Below the pieces are notes generated by a model, which was given only the letters and a program-made list of their open reading frames with translations, searched no databases and had not been told where the DNA came from. From IMG/VR virus record IMGVR_UViG_3300046328_000890, positions 1 through 28,567 of that record: a stretch of DNA of 28,567 nucleotides, one strand, 5' to 3'. Within the stretch, counting starts at the first letter, position 1, and every line of letters begins with the position of its first letter. This DNA comes from a virus. Positions 22,566 to 28,567 of the stretch are shown here, piece by piece. A program made the translations under genes and the position numbers.

Positions 22566-25500
22566 ATGGCAAAAGATTCTGTAAACAGAAGTAATGACCT
22601 TAATGGAGTTGAACTTCATCAATTTTCAAAAGGTTGGAGTGTTGATTTAGATAACAATTCTGAAAGATCAGAAGGATATGCCGATGCTTGGAATGGAAGA
22701 CTTTATTCCCATGAAGGAACTTTAGCTTTTACTTCTTTAAAAGGTTCTAAATTTGTTTATAATAATAATAATATTAAAAAATATAATGGATATTATTCTT
22801 TTGCTGATGAATTAATTGTTTTTGCAAAAGGAGATTTGCCTTTAAGTAACACAGAAACAGAAGAGCAAACTATTATTGAAATTGTTGTAAATGATTTTAA
22901 TGTAAATTCAGCTACTGATACAATTAATGGAATATTATTTTCAAGTAATTATATTGAAAATAATATTGTCATTGAAGTTCCTGTAGAACCAATAGATGAA
23001 GATGATTTTAAACAAAATTTAACAGAAGTTGAAGATATTAATACTATTGATGTAACTTTTGGAGGCTTGTTTAAAACGCTTACTTACATGCCTAATAATC
23101 CAATAAATTGCTCTATAAATAATGAAGTTCCTATTAACAACGAGCCTATAGGAGAAATGAATGATATTATCATTTCTTTTAAATTTAATGCTTTAGGTTT
23201 ACTTGTTTCTAAAGTATTATACAATGGCTATTTAAACATTCCATTTAATGCTGTAATAACAACTGAAGGTGTTGATGAAAACACTAATTACAAAAGAGTA
23301 TATTTTAGTGATTATTATAATAGCACAAGAGTTTTTAATATTAAAGATAAAGATCTTTATAAAAGAAGACCTGAAGAATTTGATATTAAAACAAAAGGAG
23401 TTTTATTAAGCCCGCGCATAACATCTATAAAAGAAAACGGTCAGTTAAAAGCAATGACTGTTTTTTATGTAATGAAATTGTTTACTGAAAATGGACAAGT
23501 TTCCGATTTTTCTCCTTTATCAAAAGGAGTTAAAATAGGCAAAGGAGTAGGCGCTGAAATAATTGGTGAAGACATAAGTGAAATAACAAATAAATCAGTT
23601 GTTATTGATTGTTATATTCCAGACTATAAAAACTTTAAAGAAGTACAATTAGTAGCTATTGAATTTGAAGCAAAAGATGTACCTACTACTATTCGTTTAG
23701 TAGGTACAAAAGTTGTAAATGCTATTGTTTCTTTTGAGCACTTTGGTTCAGAATCAGAATTTAAAGAAAATATTACTATTGCTGATTTATTTGCTAATTC
23801 TATTAGTTGGAAATACAATTCTGATTTTACAACTAAAAACAATAAAATGCTTGTTTCGGGATTGCGTAATGATCCGTTGTTTTTAAATTCAAAAAATGTA
23901 GCATTAGATTTTTCTTTATCAAGCTTTGACGAGAATGGAAATACACACACTTCATTATTAAATCCAGACCCCTTAGCTTATAATCTAATCAACAATAATC
24001 TAACCGAAGCATTCTTTTATGTACAAAGAAAATTGTATCGTAAAATCGAAGTATTTGGCAATTTTAAAATAAAATTACAAAACACTTTAAATGCTGATGA
24101 TTTTTATGAATTTATTCAAACAGAAGTTTCTTATGAATATGTTGATCATACTAAATTAATTGGAGATTTTTTATTAGTAGTACAATTAGATCCTAATTTT
24201 TTAGTTAAATTTCCTAATTTACATATTAAAATTACGGGAGGTAAAATATTGTTTGAGCCAATAGATCCTTTAGTAATTACAGATTTTCATAATTATAATT
24301 TAGTGTTTTCAACATCACAAGTAATTATTGATTTAGATAATGATATTGAAAACAAAGTAATTGCATGGCCAACAACAAACCAAGCTAAAGAAGCTGCTTT
24401 AGTATATGGCGGAGTTTCTAATGGTTGGTTTAGTGGTAATGGTGTTAAAGTCACTATGCATAGCGTAAAAGAAAATGTTTTAAGTAAAAATACACAATGG
24501 ATGTCTGGAACAGATTTACCTTTAAAAATCAAAGAACCAGTTCAGAAAAAATGTGTAATGAAAGGAGAAATATATCGTTTAGGAATTCAGTGGTATAAAA
24601 ATGGAAATCGTTTGTTCTCAACTATTCTTGGAGATTTAAAAATACCAGATATTGGTCAAAAAAAAAGAGAATTAGATGTTAATGGTAATATTATTATATC
24701 TTCAGATACTTATAAAAATTGGAGTGTTGATGGAAATGAAATGTATGCTGAAAAAATAGAATTGCAATTTGATATTCGTTTAAATTGTGAATTGTCAAAA
24801 GAAATTGATGCTTATCAAATTGTTTACGTAGAACGTACCGAAAATAATAGAACTATTTTAGCGCAAGGTATTTCTGCCCCGTTAGAAAGAATGGCCGACT
24901 TTGGAGTTTCTGGACAAGGAGATCTTCCTGATTTTGAAGAAACAATAGTAAAAAAATGGTCATTACCAAGTAATGGAGGACCAGTATATGATTATCAAGG
25001 ATTATTAAATTTTGATACAGATCCTAATTTTGATTATAATGGTCCAAGTGATGGCAATGCAATTAAAGCAATAACTACTAATAGAAAATCTTTTTATTTT
25101 GATAGTCCAGATTTAGTATATGATAAAATTTCTTCCAATTTTGTTGCATCATGTATTTTAGAATATATTGAATCAATAGCAACCGATCATGATAGGCACA
25201 ATATAATGGGGGGTTATAATGCTTTTACTTGTGGAAATGACCTCTATCATGGCGGCGATGAAAATGATTCTGGTAATCCAGGATGTAAAGCTTATTCAAT
25301 TACTGGTGCAGAAAGTTCTAGTGGACCATACAATTTTGAAGGCTCAAAATTTTCACAAAAAATACCTTCAAATTTGTTAGCTGGAAATGAAAAAACAAGA
25401 CCTTTTTGGGTAAACGCGAGTGTGTTTGCTAATAGATTAAAAACAAGAACTTATACAGCATTTCAAAATACATTAAGTTCAGAATACAAATATCTTATTA

Positions 25501-27299
25501 ATAATGCATCAGAAATCAATCCGGGAGAAATACTTTCAGGTTATAAATTAAATGATAATTTTGATTATGCTAATCATGCTTTATCTTTAGGAAATCCAGG
25601 TTGGTATTATGGATTAAGCGCAAGACGTGGAAGTCGCGAACACAGTACTTTTAAAGTTTATAATATTGCTCAAGGAAGAAAAAGTATTTTTATAAAAACA
25701 AAAGAAAACTTTTTTACTACTTCTAATATTGCTCAAACACCATATACTATAAAATCAAAAGTAAATTTTGGTGAACAAGGTTATAGAAACGATGATCAAC
25801 TTAAAGGACAAGATTCTTATATTGTTTCTAATCTTAAAAGAAATAATAATGACTCTTTGTACGGAGGTCGTTCAGAGTTTGCTTATTCTTCTAATGAATA
25901 TATTCCTTTAAGCGATGTAATTCCAGTTACTACAAATAGAATTGTTTCTCAAATTTTTTATGTTGAAGGAGATACGTATTGTAGTCTTTATTTAAGAAAC
26001 AAAACGTCTTATCAAAATTCTAAAACTCCAAATTTAATTAGTTTGCATTGGGATAATTTCCCTTCTACTGGAGGTAATTCTGGACAAAGAAGATATCAAT
26101 ACAATAAATATAATGCTTGGTGTTATGCTGTTGTTTTAGAAAGTACTGTAGAGCCAAGATTTACCAATTCAGAAGAATTTTATTTATTCAGTAAATCAAT
26201 TAATTTTAACTATGAAGAACTTTATAATTCAGCTTATCTCCAAGAAAATAATTTAAGAAAATCAATACCTATTCCGTATAATTTTAAAGATAATCCAATG
26301 TTAGAAAATATCATTGCAGTATCTAACACTAAATTAAGCGGAGATTATGTTGATGCATGGACTCAATTTTTAACAAATGAATTTTATGAATTAGATAAAA
26401 ACAAAGGAGCTATTTTAAATATTGTAAAAGAAAAAAATGATATTTATGCTATTCAAAAATTACAAACATCTAAAATTTATATAGACGAAAAAAAATTTAT
26501 TACTCCGGACGATAATGGAGCTGCTATACAAATTTCTCAAGGAAATGGAACTTCAATAAGCGGTCATGAAATAATTAGTGATTACGGTACTTCTTTTAGA
26601 AGAGCAGTTGTTGAAAATCCTTTTGGTTTTGTTTTTTTTGATGAATTAAAAAATGAAATTGTAAAAATTATAGAACCGTTATTAGTTACTAATAATCTTG
26701 CTTTAGAAGCCAAAAAAATGTTTGACAACAATAAAGTTATTGGTATTGAAGGATTTTATGATGATGAATTTAAAGAAACTAATTTACGTTTTCGAACCGA
26801 AAAAGGAATTAATTTTATAATTTCATATAATGAATTGCTTAAAGTTTTTAATGGTAAATATGATTTTGAAAATGATTTATATTTTGTTTTTCAAAACAAA
26901 GTGTTTGCTCCTTATGATGATTCTCAAAAAATAGGCCAATTAAACAATGGAGAACAATTAAAATTCTTTGGAAATCAAAAAAATCTAAAATTAAAAGTAA
27001 TTTCAGCACCACAATTTTATGATATAAAAATAAATAAAGGAATTTCTGTATATACAAATACAAATTATCCATTGTTAAAAACTACTTTTATAACTTCTTT
27101 AGAACATTTAAGAATTATTACTAATAGACATCATTGGTATAAAATTAGAGAAGGGTTGCATACGCTTCCCGCCAAGAACCCAACTGATTACGATGACATA
27201 AGAGGTACTTGGTGTTCTATAGAAATAGAATCAGAAATTGTAAACAACAAAGAAGTAAAATTCTTTTCTATTTTAAATTTTTTTAGAAAATCATATTAA
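22566..27299 (+). CDS. Very large virion protein, tail-nozzle/muzzle-like
   Basis: A 1,577-aa soluble protein, the largest in the window. The N-terminus (HQFSKGWSVDLDNNSERSEG, then DAWNGRLYSHEGTLAFTSLK) and the segment near 243-262 (KRVYFSDYYNSTRVFNIKDK) follow the plan of crAss-type muzzle and T7 gp12-like nozzle proteins: an opening 'F-x-G-x-x-D' segment, then strand-rich propeller-like domains. The rest is Asn/Asp/Tyr-rich beta structure with a Gly/Ser loop region near 890-930, and it ends in a short helical patch (EHLRIITNRHHWYKIREG, FFSILNFFRKSY). It would form the exit tube of a short tail. It has its own candidate promoter, and the ejection-protein genes follow within 10 bases. Alternative: an unrelated large fibre. 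Confidence 0.55.
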   Translation: MAKDSVNRSNDLNGVELHQFSKGWSVDLDNNSERSEGYADAWNGRLYSHEGTLAFTSLKGSKFVYNNNNIKKYNGYYSFADELIVFAKGDLPLSNTETEEQTIIEIVVNDFNVNSATDTINGILFSSNYIENNIVIEVPVEPIDEDDFKQNLTEVEDINTIDVTFGGLFKTLTYMPNNPINCSINNEVPINNEPIGEMNDIIISFKFNALGLLVSKVLYNGYLNIPFNAVITTEGVDENTNYKRVYFSDYYNSTRVFNIKDKDLYKRRPEEFDIKTKGVLLSPRITSIKENGQLKAMTVFYVMKLFTENGQVSDFSPLSKGVKIGKGVGAEIIGEDISEITNKSVVIDCYIPDYKNFKEVQLVAIEFEAKDVPTTIRLVGTKVVNAIVSFEHFGSESEFKENITIADLFANSISWKYNSDFTTKNNKMLVSGLRNDPLFLNSKNVALDFSLSSFDENGNTHTSLLNPDPLAYNLINNNLTEAFFYVQRKLYRKIEVFGNFKIKLQNTLNADDFYEFIQTEVSYEYVDHTKLIGDFLLVVQLDPNFLVKFPNLHIKITGGKILFEPIDPLVITDFHNYNLVFSTSQVIIDLDNDIENKVIAWPTTNQAKEAALVYGGVSNGWFSGNGVKVTMHSVKENVLSKNTQWMSGTDLPLKIKEPVQKKCVMKGEIYRLGIQWYKNGNRLFSTILGDLKIPDIGQKKRELDVNGNIIISSDTYKNWSVDGNEMYAEKIELQFDIRLNCELSKEIDAYQIVYVERTENNRTILAQGISAPLERMADFGVSGQGDLPDFEETIVKKWSLPSNGGPVYDYQGLLNFDTDPNFDYNGPSDGNAIKAITTNRKSFYFDSPDLVYDKISSNFVASCILEYIESIATDHDRHNIMGGYNAFTCGNDLYHGGDENDSGNPGCKAYSITGAESSSGPYNFEGSKFSQKIPSNLLAGNEKTRPFWVNASVFANRLKTRTYTAFQNTLSSEYKYLINNASEINPGEILSGYKLNDNFDYANHALSLGNPGWYYGLSARRGSREHSTFKVYNIAQGRKSIFIKTKENFFTTSNIAQTPYTIKSKVNFGEQGYRNDDQLKGQDSYIVSNLKRNNNDSLYGGRSEFAYSSNEYIPLSDVIPVTTNRIVSQIFYVEGDTYCSLYLRNKTSYQNSKTPNLISLHWDNFPSTGGNSGQRRYQYNKYNAWCYAVVLESTVEPRFTNSEEFYLFSKSINFNYEELYNSAYLQENNLRKSIPIPYNFKDNPMLENIIAVSNTKLSGDYVDAWTQFLTNEFYELDKNKGAILNIVKEKNDIYAIQKLQTSKIYIDEKKFITPDDNGAAIQISQGNGTSISGHEIISDYGTSFRRAVVENPFGFVFFDELKNEIVKIIEPLLVTNNLALEAKKMFDNNKVIGIEGFYDDEFKETNLRFRTEKGINFIISYNELLKVFNGKYDFENDLYFVFQNKVFAPYDDSQKIGQLNNGEQLKFFGNQKNLKLKVISAPQFYDIKINKGISVYTNTNYPLLKTTFITSLEHLRIITNRHHWYKIREGLHTLPAKNPTDYDDIRGTWCSIEIESEIVNNKEVKFFSILNFFRKSY

Positions 27300-27309
27300 A
27301 CTAAAAAAT

Positions 27310-28029
27310 ATGCTACAGTCAAACTACAACATCAAATCGGAAGATCCAATAGCTAAACTTAAAAAAAGGTTGTTAGCTAAACCTGAAATTGATAACGAAG
27401 CTCTTACCACAGAAGAAATAGACGCTGATATAAATGGCAATAGACCCGCTCTTTCAAAAGAAGAAGTAGATCGTTTTAAAGCCAATGAAGAAAAAAGCGA
27501 TAGTGAAATAACAGGTGGAAATTATAACGTTAAAAAACCTATATCAACTGCTGATTATTCTAAAGACATTATAGCTGATGGAGAAGAAGCTTCTGTTGGT
27601 AAAAAAATAGGCGCTGGTGCTATAGCTGGTGCCGGAGGCGTTTTAGATATGGTTTCTACTGTTGCTGCTCAAAAAGGGCCAATGACAAAAAAAGAAAATA
27701 CAGCTAATACTATGAATTTAGGAATGAAAGGAATGTCTACCGGAGCAAGTATAGGAACCGCTATTGGTGGGCCTTATGGTGCAGCAATAGGAGCAGGCGC
27801 TGGACTTCTTGTTGGTGTTGGAACAGGTTTAATAAAAAGCATTGGTGACAAAGATGAATTAGCAAATAAAGCTAAATTAGAAAGAGCTACAAAAATGAAT
27901 GGAATTAAAGATAGTCGCGAAGAAGCTCAAAAATTATCAGAAGGTAAAAAAGTAATTCAAAAGCAAAAAAATATATTACAAGCACAAATGGGAATGTTAG
28001 GTTCTAATTATTCAACATCTAAAAATTAA
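27310..28029 (+). CDS. Glycine-zipper protein, probable ejected virion protein
   Basis: A 239-aa protein in three parts: a charged helical N-terminal half (1-95), two Gly/Ala-rich hydrophobic stretches (97-121, KKIGAGAIAGAGGVLDMV; 139-178, STGASIGTAIGGPYGAAIGA and onward), and a Lys/Gln-rich coiled-coil tail. GxxxG-type repeats of this kind insert into membranes and assemble pores. The order of nozzle, this protein and a muralytic protein matches podoviral ejection cassettes such as T7 gp14-16, where internal proteins form a channel for DNA. Like the two small proteins near the capsid gene it starts MLQ, without the PKK. It follows the nozzle gene by 10 bases with no terminator between. Confidence 0.6.
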   Translation: MLQSNYNIKSEDPIAKLKKRLLAKPEIDNEALTTEEIDADINGNRPALSKEEVDRFKANEEKSDSEITGGNYNVKKPISTADYSKDIIADGEEASVGKKIGAGAIAGAGGVLDMVSTVAAQKGPMTKKENTANTMNLGMKGMSTGASIGTAIGGPYGAAIGAGAGLLVGVGTGLIKSIGDKDELANKAKLERATKMNGIKDSREEAQKLSEGKKVIQKQKNILQAQMGMLGSNYSTSKN

Positions 28030-28034
28030 TAGTT

Positions 28035-28567
28035 ATGCCAAATTCTGAATACTTACGGTTAAAAGCATTGCTTGAAAGCAATCCACAATATAAAACAATG
28101 TTAGATACTATTTCTAAGGCCGAAGGCACTTGGGGAAAAGATGCTTATTCTACAAAATTTGGAGGAAGTAAATCTGATTGGAAAAAAGGAAAAGATAAAA
28201 CAGTTATTAAAAATTCAAGTGCTCATGGTAAATATCAATTTATGAATGATACTTGGAAAACGCTTTCTCAATCTTTAGGTTTAAATGGTTTCTCTCCAGA
28301 AGAGCAAGATGTAGCTGCTTTAAAATTATTAGAAGATTCCGGTGCTTTAAAACATATTGACAATGGTGAAATTGATAAAGCAATTTTTGCTGCTGCTCCG
28401 GTGTGGGCAGGATTGCCAAAAGATGCCAGTGGAAAAAGCGCAATGGCAGGACAAAGAGCCAAGCCCATCAAAACGGTTTTGAACTACATGAACTCCAATG
28501 AATCGGCAAGAGCCAAGATCAATGGTGAATATAAAAAACTGAATGACGATAATGGAAAAGAATATAT
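28035..28567 (+). CDS. GH104 (lambda R-like) lytic transglycosylase domain, partial gene
   Basis: The window ends inside this ORF after 177 codons. Residues about 19-130 align with the lambda endolysin R family: LDTISKAEGTWGKDAYSTKF contains the catalytic Glu (Glu30, in the place of lambda Glu19), HGKYQFMNDTWKTLSQ matches the lambda GRYQLL region, FSPEEQDVAALKLLEDSGAL matches lambda FSPKSQDAVALQQIKERGAL, and GEIDKAIFAAAPVWAGLP matches its final helix. The enzyme cleaves the glycan strand with anhydro-muramyl ends. After residue 130 the frame continues, so this is probably the N-terminal domain of a larger virion protein, as in T7 gp16. It starts 5 bases after the glycine-zipper gene. Codon use becomes less AT-rich toward the end. 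Confidence 0.8.
   Translation, partial: MPNSEYLRLKALLESNPQYKTMLDTISKAEGTWGKDAYSTKFGGSKSDWKKGKDKTVIKNSSAHGKYQFMNDTWKTLSQSLGLNGFSPEEQDVAALKLLEDSGALKHIDNGEIDKAIFAAAPVWAGLPKDASGKSAMAGQRAKPIKTVLNYMNSNESARAKINGEYKKLNDDNGKEY

Noticed and set aside
23624-23950. Minus-strand frame of 108 codons
   Set aside because: It falls entirely inside the 1,577-aa gene, has no recognisable domain and no leader, and opposes the uniform gene direction.
1-28567. tRNA, rRNA, insertion sequence, integrase, toxin-antitoxin or defence genes
   Set aside because: I looked for cloverleaf-type inverted repeats with CCA ends, transposase motifs and typical toxin or nuclease patterns on both strands and found none that could be supported.

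Overview
The window is the virion-morphogenesis and lysis region of a tailed bacteriophage (or prophage) of a Bacteroidota host, most likely Flavobacteriia. The evidence is a low-GC sequence with every supported gene on the + strand, A-rich leaders instead of clear Shine-Dalgarno sites, several copies of the Bacteroidota -7 promoter element (TAnnTTTG) in gaps between genes, and protein patterns I associate with Bacteroidota phages (TerL, portal, connectors, tail spike, holin). No integrase, repressor, tRNA or rRNA was seen, so lytic versus temperate life style cannot be judged.

Layout, left to right. (1) 1-1140: the tail of an upstream ORF, a conserved hypothetical gene, a small coiled-coil gene, and a perfect 12-bp hairpin just before terL. 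(2) 1141-8464: packaging and head genes in classical order: large terminase, portal, a strongly acidic scaffold-like protein and the major capsid protein, closed by an intrinsic terminator. (3) 8545-14036: two tiny basic proteins with shared ends on either side of a 292-aa unknown, then a tightly packed run of connector/ring-like proteins and two further unknowns. (4) 14049-17936: a 1,295-aa tail spike/fibre with a predicted right-handed beta-helix. (5) 17953-19007: holin and cysteine-type endolysin. (6) 19034-22511: accessory virion genes, including two less AT-rich proteins of a widespread phage type, a fibre-like protein built almost wholly of 20-residue repeats, a BppU/Ig-like protein, a one-TM peptide and an 80-aa unknown, ending in a terminator. 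(7) 22566-28567: a 1,577-aa tail-nozzle ('muzzle')-like protein, a glycine-zipper protein, and the start of a gene whose N-terminus is a lambda-R-like (GH104) lytic transglycosylase; the window ends inside it.

How the genes fit together: terminase and portal fill a capsid assembled on the acidic scaffold; the 9963-12823 block would form the head-tail adaptor rings; the large 22566 protein would form the nozzle; the glycine-zipper protein and the transglycosylase would be ejected proteins that open the envelope at infection; holin and endolysin release progeny. No tape-measure, tube or sheath gene is visible in 28 kb, so a short-tailed (podovirus) architecture related to or resembling crAss-like phages is the best reading, although the gene order is not identical to the crAss001 order as I remember it.

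No gene-free stretch exceeds 300 bases; the longest are 1028-1140 and 6658-6775. The most interesting signals are the 20-residue solenoid, the shared-terminus small proteins, the GH104-bearing ejection candidate, and TAnnTTTG boxes concentrated in gaps without a recognisable -33 element.
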